This document shows positions 7,786 to 15,066 of a DNA stretch of 64,000 bases, one piece after another. A program made the position numbers and the translations under genes. The stretch is taken from contig NZ_KB889682.1 of assembly GCF_000372745.1 (NCBI RefSeq), positions 1 through 64,000 on the forward strand, read 5' to 3'. The notes under the pieces were generated by a model. That model saw only the letters and a program-made list of their open reading frames with translations. It had not been told where the DNA came from and did no database searches. Each line of letters opens with the position of its first letter. Position 1 is the stretch's first letter. The DNA is from Embleya scabrispora DSM 41855 (lineage in GTDB: Bacteria > Actinomycetota > Actinomycetes > Streptomycetales > Streptomycetaceae).

Positions 7786-8366
7786 GAGAGGCGCAGTCGG
7801 AGCAACCGCTGATCGACATCCGGGACCTTCGCAAGGAATTCCGCATCGGGAAGCGCACCGTCACCGCGCTCGACGGGGTGTCACTGCTGGTGAACCAAGG
7901 CGAGAGCGTCGCCATCGTCGGGGAGTCGGGCTCGGGCAAGACCACCCTCGCCCGCACTCTCCTGGGGCTCGAGCGGTGTACCAGCGGAGACATCAGCATC
8001 GACGGCGTTCCCGCGCACGACTGGTCCCGACTGAGCGCCGCGGACCGACGTCGCCTTCGTGGGACTGTGCAAATGGTCTTCCAGGATCCCTACGCGAGCC
8101 TCAACCCGATGCGAAGCATCGGATCGACTCTGTCCGAGGCGATCAGGTCGCACGACAGCGGCATCAAGGACACGGCGGGCGCGGTGGCCGACCTGTTGAA
8201 GACGGTAGGTCTCTCTCCCGCGTACACGCAACGCAAGCCGTCCGCTCTCTCCGGCGGGGAGCGTCAACGCGTCGCGATCGCCAGGGCGCTTGCTGCTCGG
8301 CTACCTCGCAGCGCTCGGCAAAGATGTTCGGGCCGTCCGTGCGGGCAGGTCAGCGCCGGCGGGTGA
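7782..8366 (+). pseudogene. C-terminally truncated peptide ABC transporter ATPase (second gene)
   Basis: Starts at GTG 7782, overlapping the previous stop as GTGA. It is a DppF/OppF-type ATPase with Walker A GESGSGKTTLARTLLGL, Q-loop VQMVFQDPYASLNP and signature LSGGERQRVAIARALA. Homology stops at about 8292. The frame continues for some 24 unrelated residues to a stop at 8366. Walker B, the D-loop and H-loop are absent, so it cannot hydrolyse ATP. No permease or binding protein genes are adjacent. These two genes are the scar of a deleted importer. A complete system of the same class lies at 29-35 kb. Confidence 0.78.
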
Positions 8367-8484
8367 GGCCACCTGCGAAATCGGGAGGGGACGGGCGCCA
8401 GGGCGGCCGGCAGGGGAACAGCCGACGGAAAGCGGGGATTCCAATGAACCGCGCCACCCTCCTCCAGGCGATGCCTGCCGCGTG

Positions 8485-9090
8485 TCACAGGGGCGCTTGC
8501 TCACTGTCGACGACGCTCGTGGGCGATGCATCCGGCCGGCAGCCGGCAAGCAGCCGGGCCACCATGGCGCGCGCGTCTTCCCGCTCGTAGCCGGGACCCA
8601 GGATGCAGAGGTTGCCGACCGCTCGCATCAGTACGTACGCGTTCAACCTGGGGTCCAGCTGTCCGCGAGCCACGGCGGCGTCGATGAGCAGCCCACACGC
8701 CGGCACGAGCTTGTCGAGCATCAGGGAGTGCAGCGTGTGGAGGCCGGCGTCGTCCGACTGCAGGGCCGCCCCGAGCCCGTGCTTGGTGACCAGGAACTCG
8801 ACGAACGCGTCGGTCCACCGAGACAAGGCGTTCCTTGGTTCCGGCGAACCGGCAAGCTCGATCGCGAGGGCAACGCACTCATCGATCTGATGCCGGTAGA
8901 CGGCGATGACCAGCTCTGCTCGATGGGGAAAGTGTCGGTACACGGTGCCCAGGCCCACTTGAGCGCGGCCGGCGATGGCACGAATGGGCGCGTTCACGCC
9001 CTGCTCGACGAACACCTGGGCCGCTGCCGTCAAGAGCGCCTGACGGGTGCGCTGAGCTCCGGCCTCCCGGGCGCCTCCTTCTCGCGGCAC
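8485..9090 (-). CDS. TetR-family repressor of the hydrolase operon
   Basis: 201 residues from a GTG at 9090 with AAGGAG upstream. The longer open frame would run through the operator. HTH: RQALLTAAAQVFVEQGVNAP then GRAQVGLGTVYRHFPHRAEL. The C-terminal domain resembles the type that binds small hydrophobic ligands (HTLHSLMLDKLVPACGLLID). It is divergent from two alpha/beta hydrolase genes. The spacer has two near-perfect CGGAAC-N3-GTTCCG palindromes placed on a promoter, so autorepression and control of the hydrolases is a strong inference. Confidence 0.86.
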   Translation of the reverse strand: MPREGGAREAGAQRTRQALLTAAAQVFVEQGVNAPIRAIAGRAQVGLGTVYRHFPHRAELVIAVYRHQIDECVALAIELAGSPEPRNALSRWTDAFVEFLVTKHGLGAALQSDDAGLHTLHSLMLDKLVPACGLLIDAAVARGQLDPRLNAYVLMRAVGNLCILGPGYEREDARAMVARLLAGCRPDASPTSVVDSEQAPL

Positions 9091-9099
9091 GGCCTCTCC

Positions 9100-9147
9100 T
9101 TGATTAGCGGAACACTGTTCCGCTAAAGTGACGGAACATCGTTCCGC
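9100..9147 (+). promoter_or_regulatory. Promoter with two TetR operators
   Basis: Candidate -35 TTGATT (9100-9105) and -10 TAAAGT (9124-9129) are separated by 18 bases. The first operator, AGCGGAAC-act-GTTCCGCT (9106-9124), a perfect 8-bp-arm palindrome, fills that spacer. The second, CGGAAC-atc-GTTCCG (9132-9146), starts 24 bp downstream and covers the expected transcription start. Such positions would block RNA polymerase when bound. The promoter call is by eye. Confidence 0.65.
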
Positions 9148-9189
9148 CAAGTATGCGGCACGTGCCCCTCCATGAGGAGACGAGCACCC

Positions 9190-10095
9190 ATGCCTATTCC
9201 CGCACAGCACCGGACGATCGCGATCAAGCCGATCGTCGTTCCCGCCGATGGTCGAGACTTCGAGCTGCGGGTGAAGGTGACCGCCCCCGTCCAGGGCGCC
9301 GACCTGCCCGTCATCGTGTTCTCCCACGGCAACGCGTGGTCGATGGACGGCTACGGGCCGTTGGTCGACCGCTGGACCGCCGCAGGCTTTGTCGTCGTCC
9401 AGCCCACGCATCTGGATTCCCGCCGGTTCGGCATCGGGTTCGACGACCCGCGCTTCGGCGCCATCTGGCGGGTTCGGATCGCCGACCTCCATGGTGTGCT
9501 CGACCACCTCGACCACGTCATGGAGCAGGCCGGGCTCACCGACCGGGTCGACGGGTCACGAGTCGCGCTGGTGGGCCACTCCTGGGGCGCCCAGACCGTG
9601 GGTGCGCTCCTCGGTGCCCGTGTCTTCGACGACGCCGGCAACCCTGGGGAGGACTTCTCCCGCGACGGCATCAAGGCCGGCGTCTTGATCGCCGCGACCG
9701 GAACGGGGGACTCCCTGACTCCGTTCGCTGTCGAGCATCTGTCCTTCATGAGGCCGGACTACAGCACCATGAGTACTCCCGCGCTCGTCATCGCCGGCGA
9801 GAAGGACCGGTCGAGGATGTCCACCCGAGGCCCGGACTGGTTCTTCGACGCCTACCGCCTGAGCCCCGCGCCGAAGCGATTGATGATCGTACCGAACGGC
9901 GAGCACACCCTGGGCGGCATCGCCGGGGAGGCCGTGGCCGAGACCACCGACACCGACCCTGCCCGCGTGGCCCTCGTGGCCGACGCGGTCGGCGCCTACC
10001 TGTTCGACGCTCTCGACGTCCGCACCGACGCCTGGTCCGAGTTCCGCGTCGCAGCGGAGACCGAGCGGAGGGCATCCTTGCGGCGCAAGGACTGA
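9190..10095 (+). CDS. Serine alpha/beta hydrolase (first of a tandem pair)
   Basis: 301 residues from ATG 9190 with GAGGAG upstream. An in-frame start at 9172 lacks a site. The nucleophile elbow GHSWG gives Ser131. Oxyanion residues are near VFSHGNAW (43-50). Asp is in GEKDRS and His in GEHTLGG. The pattern resembles chlorophyllase- or PAF-acetylhydrolase-like esterases. No signal peptide, so cytoplasmic. It is first in a run with a paralogue (10239) and a DUF2255 gene (11327), all downstream of the operator-bearing promoter shared with TetR. Substrate unknown, probably an ester or lactone. Confidence 0.82.
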   Translation: MPIPAQHRTIAIKPIVVPADGRDFELRVKVTAPVQGADLPVIVFSHGNAWSMDGYGPLVDRWTAAGFVVVQPTHLDSRRFGIGFDDPRFGAIWRVRIADLHGVLDHLDHVMEQAGLTDRVDGSRVALVGHSWGAQTVGALLGARVFDDAGNPGEDFSRDGIKAGVLIAATGTGDSLTPFAVEHLSFMRPDYSTMSTPALVIAGEKDRSRMSTRGPDWFFDAYRLSPAPKRLMIVPNGEHTLGGIAGEAVAETTDTDPARVALVADAVGAYLFDALDVRTDAWSEFRVAAETERRASLRRKD

Positions 10096-10238
10096 CTTCC
10101 GCAACCCTCGCTCCCGACCCACCGCCTCAGGCGTGCACGGGCCGGGAGGCACGGTTGGTCGCCCGGCTCCGTCCGTGCCGAGGCACCTCACAAAGCGCAC
10201 ATGGAACCCGGTGACCCCTCGGCCGGATCGGAGACCTC

Positions 10239-11210
10239 ATGACTGAACACATCACCATCCCTCCCCGGGCAGGCGAGCCACTGTCCGGACCGCTCGTTTC
10301 GGTGGCACCCATCGCGTTGCCGTCCGAAGAAAGGCCGGCCGAGCTTCAGCTGCGGGTGACGGCGCCGATGACGGACCGGACGTTGCCCGTGGTCGTCCTC
10401 TCCCATGGGCACGGTCCTTCCCAATACGTCTCGTCGCTGTACGGCTACGCCTCGCTCGCGAACTACCTGGCGGCCAGCGGTTTTGCGGTCCTGCAGCCCA
10501 CCCATCCGGACTCGCTGACCCTCGGGCTGCGCAGCGCCGACCACCCGGAAGCGCCGCTCTACTGGCGCTCACGCGCCCACGACGTGTCACGCGTGCTGGA
10601 CCACCTGAGAGTCCTGGTCGAGTTCGTGCCCCAGGTCGCCGAACGCCTCGACGTCGAACACGTGGCCGTTGTCGGGCACTCGATGGGCGGTCACACGGCG
10701 GGGATGGTGCTGGGCGCCCGCCCACGCGACCCAGCCACCGGGGAGCTCGTGAACGCCCGGGACGAGCGGATCACAGCCGGCGTGATGATGGCCGCCCCGG
10801 GCCGTGGTGGCGACGCCCTCAACCCGAACGCGGCGCGTCACTACCCGGTCCTCGCCGACACCGACTTCACCGCCATGACCGCGCCCACCCTGGTCGTCGC
10901 AGGCGACCGGGACCATGCCCGGCACCTCAACGTCATCGGCGCCGCCTGGCAGACGGACGCGTACCACCTGGCACCTGGCCCAAAGTTCCTGCTCGACGTG
11001 CACGGCGGCGAACACAGCCTCGGAGGAATCTCCGGATACGACGTCGCCGAGACCACCGACGAGAGCCTCCCCCGAGCTGCCATGGTGATGCGCCTGACCG
11101 CCGCATTTCTGCGCACCCGACTCGGCCTCGACCCCCAAGCCTGGACCGAGGAGACGACACGACTGGCTCGCGAGTCCGCCCACCTGGGAACCGTGCGCGA
11201 GAAGGGCTGA
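10239..11210 (+). CDS. Serine alpha/beta hydrolase (second of a tandem pair)
   Basis: 323 residues. It aligns with the preceding hydrolase along its length: VVVLSHGHGP near residue 55, GHSMGG with Ser148, Asp in AGDRDH, His in GGEHSLGG, and the shared VAETTD near the C-terminus. The two are diverged paralogues rather than a recent duplication, since wording differs at most positions outside the motifs. The 143-base gap between them has no evident terminator, so cotranscription from the TetR-controlled promoter is likely. Substrate unknown. Confidence 0.82.
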   Translation: MTEHITIPPRAGEPLSGPLVSVAPIALPSEERPAELQLRVTAPMTDRTLPVVVLSHGHGPSQYVSSLYGYASLANYLAASGFAVLQPTHPDSLTLGLRSADHPEAPLYWRSRAHDVSRVLDHLRVLVEFVPQVAERLDVEHVAVVGHSMGGHTAGMVLGARPRDPATGELVNARDERITAGVMMAAPGRGGDALNPNAARHYPVLADTDFTAMTAPTLVVAGDRDHARHLNVIGAAWQTDAYHLAPGPKFLLDVHGGEHSLGGISGYDVAETTDESLPRAAMVMRLTAAFLRTRLGLDPQAWTEETTRLARESAHLGTVREKG

Positions 11211-11326
11211 AGGGGCACGCGGACTCCCACTCCCAACCCCTCCCGCCCCAGCCCGCGACCCTTGCAGCCGCCATGCCGACCACGGGTCGGCGTCGACGAC
11301 CGTCCACCTCACGACCAAGGACCGCC

Positions 11327-11722
11327 ATGACCCGCTGGACCCACGACCGGTTGCACCACATCGCTCACGGCAACGACTTCCACATCGCCCCCGACCGCGA
11401 CGCCGACCTGACCCCGGGACGGTTGATCTGGGTCTGGGCAGTGACGATCGATGAGGACATCTACGTTCGCTCCGCCAACCCGGACTCGCGATGGTTCGCC
11501 TCCGCGGTGACCTACCGGCGCGGCTCCGTGTCAATCGCCGGCAATGCGCTGCCTGCGGAGTTCACCCTGGTCACCCGAGACGCGGTCAAGGACCAAGTCG
11601 ACGACGCCTACCGCGACAAGTACGCCGACGACCCCTACCTGTCCGAAGACCTGCTCGAGAGCTCACGCAACCAGATCGCACGGGTTCGACCGCTCGAGAC
11701 TCTGTCCACGTCGATTGACTGA
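11327..11722 (+). CDS. DUF2255-family protein
   Basis: 131 residues from ATG 11327. An upstream in-frame start adds 18 low-complexity residues. Family features: MTRWTHDRLHHIA at the start, WAVTIDEDIYVRSANPDSRW in the middle, and a C-terminal DAYRDKYADDPY block. DUF2255 proteins are small, cytosolic and uncharacterised, often beside redox or hydrolase genes. Here it is third after two alpha/beta hydrolases. No catalytic motif is visible. Confidence 0.7.
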   Translation: MTRWTHDRLHHIAHGNDFHIAPDRDADLTPGRLIWVWAVTIDEDIYVRSANPDSRWFASAVTYRRGSVSIAGNALPAEFTLVTRDAVKDQVDDAYRDKYADDPYLSEDLLESSRNQIARVRPLETLSTSID

Positions 11723-11825
11723 TCACCCAGCACGGCATCGTCCAGCGCGGTCTTCGCCGGAACAGGAGCCGCAGCAGCAGTGGAGAAGGTGCTCGGCGCC
11801 GCGGAGTCCCGCGCCGAGCAAGCCC

Positions 11826-12400
11826 TCAGAGGAGAGCGGTGTGCAGGCTGAGTTTGCCGGCCGCAGGGCTGGCGTGCGTGGGCATCGGGCGTTCCGGCTT
11901 TCGGTGAGCGTCTCCCGGGCCCGCGTGATCCACGAGCTGATCTTGCAGGGCTCGGCGGCATGTCGGCTCGGGCCGGTTCTGCGGTGCCTGAACGGAGGGG
12001 GCCACGTGTTTGCGTACGCCCCGGCGGCTGCCGCGGCAGCCGCGAGCCTGGATCTCCAGGAACACTCGGGTGCCGCTGACCTGGCCTTGGGCTCTGGTGA
12101 AGCGGGCGTTGAGGTATGCCTTGAAGGGCTCCAGGACGCCGTTGGGACGGCGGTCGCGGGCGGAGGCCGGCAGCTCGTCGAGGTCGGTGTCGCGGTAGCG
12201 GCGCACGACCTTGCGGTCGAGGTTCAGACGGCGGGCGATGGGCTGATCGTCCGGCGTTCCTCCGGCAGGTGGAGGATGTTCTCGTAGCGGTGGCGGGTGC
12301 GTTCGATGATGCGCCGGGGCCGACCGCACAGCGGTGTTGCGAGGTTCGCCCGGCTGAATGCCGGCATGAGGCGGCCTTCCGGATCCACGGCGCGGTCGAG
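11826..12400 (-). pseudogene. Remnant of an ISL3-family transposase
   Basis: Minus-strand fragments in several frames: RRIIERTRHRYENILHLPE (near 12.25-12.3 kb), then after a frameshift IARRLNLDRKVVRRYRDTDL (a helix-turn-helix), LEPFKAYLNARFTRAQGQVS with FLEIQARGCRGS, and after another shift ISSWITRARETLTESR. Order and wording fit the N-terminal half of actinobacterial ISL3-family transposases. The DDE core and terminal repeats are missing, and at least two frameshifts are present. It lies next to an IS630 piece in the opposite orientation. Confidence 0.6.
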
Positions 12401-12609
12401 TAGATCCGCACGCGCCTTTTCGCCGGCGTCGTGAGCCCGGAGGAGCCCGGTTGATTGTCGAGTGGACCGAGACCATCCGGTCGATTCCCACAACCGGACT
12501 GCGCAGCCGCGCTCAGGAGGGCACCCGCCGACCTCAGCATCGCGGACCGGCCGACTCCGTAGTCGGAATCACGGAGTTGTCGGCGAGGCCGCCGTCGAAC
12601 TCGCCGGGG

Positions 12610-12842
12610 CGATCCGCTCAGGCGAGTTTTGGGGCATCTACGCCCCCCACAAGACCCCCGCGATCAAGGCATGGCTCGCGCGGCACCCACGCTTCCACGT
12701 CCATTTCACGCCCACCGGCTCCAGTTGGCTCAACCAGGTCGAACGATGGTTCGGGCATCTGACCGACAAGCTGATCCGCAGAGGCACCCACAGGTCGGTC
12801 CAGGCCCTCGAAGTCGACATCCGTGAGTGGATCCGGACCTGA
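12610..12842 (+). pseudogene. 3' remnant of an IS630-family transposase
   Basis: The plus-strand frame reads IYAPHKTPAIKAWLARHP, then FHVHFTPTGSSWLNQVERWF and GTHRSVQALEVDIREWI. This is the C-terminal part of IS630-family DDE transposases, including the catalytic Glu in NQVERW. Nothing upstream of about 12610 is recognisable as the rest of the protein and no terminal repeats are seen. The stop is at 12842. A non-functional leftover. Confidence 0.72.
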
Positions 12843-12937
12843 AACGAGGACCCGAGGCCGTTCGTCTGGAGCAAGTCCGCCGACGAGATCCTCAATTCCC
12901 TAGCAAAATATATCGCTGGAATTTCTGGCGCATCACA

Positions 12938-13519
12938 CTAGCGCACGGCTCCGGCCGCGCGTACTTCCGCGCGTACTTCGGCGAGTGCTTGCCGTGCCAG
13001 CGGGCCGAAGCCCTTGCTGTTGTTGGTGTCGATCCACTGGTCGTAGGCGACCTCCCAGACGAGCGTGCCCAGTTTCGCGGCCACGCGCGCGGTCAGGTTC
13101 GGGACTCCGCGGCGGTTGAGGGCCTCGATCATCGAGGCGGTGAGGTCGATCCTTTTCAGGGCTTCGCGTTCACGCAGTTCCGTATTGGCGTTCAGCACGG
13201 CCTGGCGTCGGCCGCTGAACTCGCGGCGGTCGTCGGCGAAGAACGTTCGGCCGAGCGCATCGAGAGCGTTCGCCACCGCGTCGAGCGGCCCGGCTGCCGG
13301 CGGCGCCGAGGCGATCCCTTCGACGAGCAGATCGGTCACCGTGCCCGTGCCGAAGAGCACCTCGCGCTTGTCCGGGAAGTACCGGAAGAACGTGCTCTTG
13401 GTGAGTCCTGCGCGCTCCGCGATCTCGATCACGGTCGTGTTCTCGTAGCCGTGCTCCTCGAAGAGGTCGAGTGCGGCGGCGGCGAGTCGTCCTGGTGCGT
13501 CGGGTTGCCAGCGAGCCAT
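12938..13519 (-). CDS. TetR-family regulator of the quinone oxidoreductase
   Basis: 193 residues. The HTH is classic: LAAAALDLFEEHGYENTTVI followed by ERAGLTKSTFFRYFPDKREVL. The C-terminal domain is short and helical. Divergent from a zinc-free MDR oxidoreductase (13602), with tandem repeats in the spacer starting beside its own ATG at 13519. This is a common arrangement for regulators that sense reactive electrophiles or quinones. Ligand not known. Confidence 0.86.
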   Translation of the reverse strand: MARWQPDAPGRLAAAALDLFEEHGYENTTVIEIAERAGLTKSTFFRYFPDKREVLFGTGTVTDLLVEGIASAPPAAGPLDAVANALDALGRTFFADDRREFSGRRQAVLNANTELREREALKRIDLTASMIEALNRRGVPNLTARVAAKLGTLVWEVAYDQWIDTNNSKGFGPLARQALAEVRAEVRAAGAVR

Positions 13520-13525
13520 GGGAGC

Positions 13526-13585
13526 AGTGTACGGGACTTCGTCCCATCACTGGTGTACGGTCATAAGACAAAGTCCCATCACTGG
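13526..13585. promoter_or_regulatory. Tandem 32-bp operator repeat
   Basis: The unit GTGTACGG...GTCCCATCACTGG occurs twice. The second half, GTCCCATCACTGG, is identical at 13541-13553 and 13573-13585, exactly 32 bp apart, and GTGTACGG recurs similarly. Inside the first unit GGGAC-ttc-GTCCC (13533-13545) is a short palindrome. The second unit ends about 17 bases before the oxidoreductase start. Likely sites for the divergent TetR protein. Confidence 0.55.
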
Positions 13586-13601
13586 CCGGGAGAGGTCACC
13601 G

Positions 13602-14522
13602 ATGAGTAAAGCTGTCCGTTACCGGCGATTCGGCGGTCCCGAAGTGCTCGAACTGCAGGAGATACCCGAGCCGCACGCCGCACCGGACGAGATTCGCGTC
13701 CGGGTCACGGCTGCCGGGCTGAATCCGATGGATTGGCAAATCACCACACAGCCCGACATGGCGGCGCGGTTCGGCATTACGTTGCCCGCCGGGTTCGGCA
13801 GCGATTTCGCGGGAGTGGTGGACGAGGTGGGCGCCGAAGCCACGGGATTCGCGACTGGCGACCGGGTGTACGGGGCTGCGATCGGCCGGTCCGTCGCCGA
13901 TTTCGTGCTGGTCAAGACACCCGCGGCACACCTGTGGCCCACTCCGGAGGGCATCGGCGACGAGGTGGCGGGCACGCTTCCGGTGTCCGGCCTGACGGCC
14001 TCCGCCGCGCTCGCCGCGATTGGGCTCCGCACCGGGGACACCGTCCTGATTGGTGGGGCGGCGGGTGGCGTGGGCATTTTTGCCGTGCAGTTGGCGAAGC
14101 TTGCGGGTGCCCGGGTGCTCGGCACCGCCTCCGAGCGCACGTTCGGATTCCTGCGCGGGCTCGGCGCCGAACCCGTGGCGTACGGCCCCGGCCTGGCGGA
14201 CCGGGTGCGGGCCCTGGCGCCCGAGGGGATCACCGCCGCGATCGACCTGTTCGGAAGGGAGGCGGCCGAGACCGCGCTCAAGCTCGGCGTGGCACCCGAG
14301 CGGATCTCCGTCGTAGCCGACGGCCCCGCCCCGCCGCCCGGTGTGCGCAAGACCGGCGCCCTCGATGCGGGTCCGGGCGCCCTGGAACGGATCGCCGACG
14401 CGATTCATTCCGGCGAGATCACGGTTCCGATCGCGGCGACCTTCCCGGTTGAGCAGATTCGCGAAGCCGTGACGACGCAGGCCGAGAGGCACGTCCACGG
14501 CAAAATCGTGATCGCACTGTGA
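13602..14522 (+). CDS. Zinc-free NADPH:quinone oxidoreductase-like MDR protein
   Basis: 306 residues from ATG 13602 with GGGAGAGG upstream. A longer in-frame start at 13518 would overlap the operator. MDR-superfamily layout: N-terminal GroES-like domain with GSDFAGVVDEVG (the zinc-ligand Cys and Glu are absent, as in quinone reductases). A Rossmann domain begins near LIGGAAGGVGIFAVQLAK. The ending AERHVHGKIVIAL is typical. It would reduce quinones or enones with NADPH in the cytosol. Controlled by the divergent TetR gene. Confidence 0.85.
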   Translation: MSKAVRYRRFGGPEVLELQEIPEPHAAPDEIRVRVTAAGLNPMDWQITTQPDMAARFGITLPAGFGSDFAGVVDEVGAEATGFATGDRVYGAAIGRSVADFVLVKTPAAHLWPTPEGIGDEVAGTLPVSGLTASAALAAIGLRTGDTVLIGGAAGGVGIFAVQLAKLAGARVLGTASERTFGFLRGLGAEPVAYGPGLADRVRALAPEGITAAIDLFGREAAETALKLGVAPERISVVADGPAPPPGVRKTGALDAGPGALERIADAIHSGEITVPIAATFPVEQIREAVTTQAERHVHGKIVIAL

Positions 14523-14681
14523 GCCGGCACAAGGCGGACTCAGTGACCAGGATCAACCTCCGCGTTTCGGTTCGCTTCGGCTGATCTGGGTGATCCCTGC
14601 GTCGTAGGGTCGCGGGGCTGCTGTCGGACCCTGGGGATACCGGGTGCCGGCGCGATTAGCCGGGTGCGCCTGTCGCCGGGC

Positions 14682-14723
14682 GACCGCGCTGCGGGGGTGG
14701 CCCGGGCCGCCCGCAGCGCGGTC
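14682..14723. terminator. 14-bp perfect stem-loop between convergent genes
   Basis: GACCGCGCTGCGGG (14682-14695) and CCCGCAGCGCGGTC (14710-14723) form a perfect 14-bp stem with a 14-base GC-rich loop. It lies in the 544-base gap between the plus-strand oxidoreductase (ends 14522) and the minus-strand amidase (ends 15067). A bidirectional terminator is the obvious role. There is no T-tract, as is usual in actinomycetes. Elsewhere in 14523-15066 I see only Ala/Arg-rich frames and no recognisable gene. The hairpin also marks one edge of the 15-35 kb island. Confidence 0.55.
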
Positions 14724-15066
14724 AGGGCGTTGGTGTCGATGGCCGCCAGGACCGCCGGGCGGTCGGGGCGCAGACGACCGGGCCGAACACGTTGCGTTGG
14801 TCGCGCGGCTCGGTGAGCTTTCAAGCCCAAGGGTTCCCTGGCCGCTACCGTCTCGAGTTGGCTGCGTCGATCCGCCTCGGTGGCCGAGGTCGGTGCGGAT
14901 GCCGCGGCCGCGGCGGCAGCGACGCTCACTCCCGGTGACACGGACCCCGATTCAACGGACCGGACCGGGACCTCGGGGGCGATCGCCACACTGGTGGTAC
15001 CGGCCGACGTCTGATGGACTCTACGAAACTCGGGTCAGCTCGGAGACACAGGGTCGGGATGCGGGC

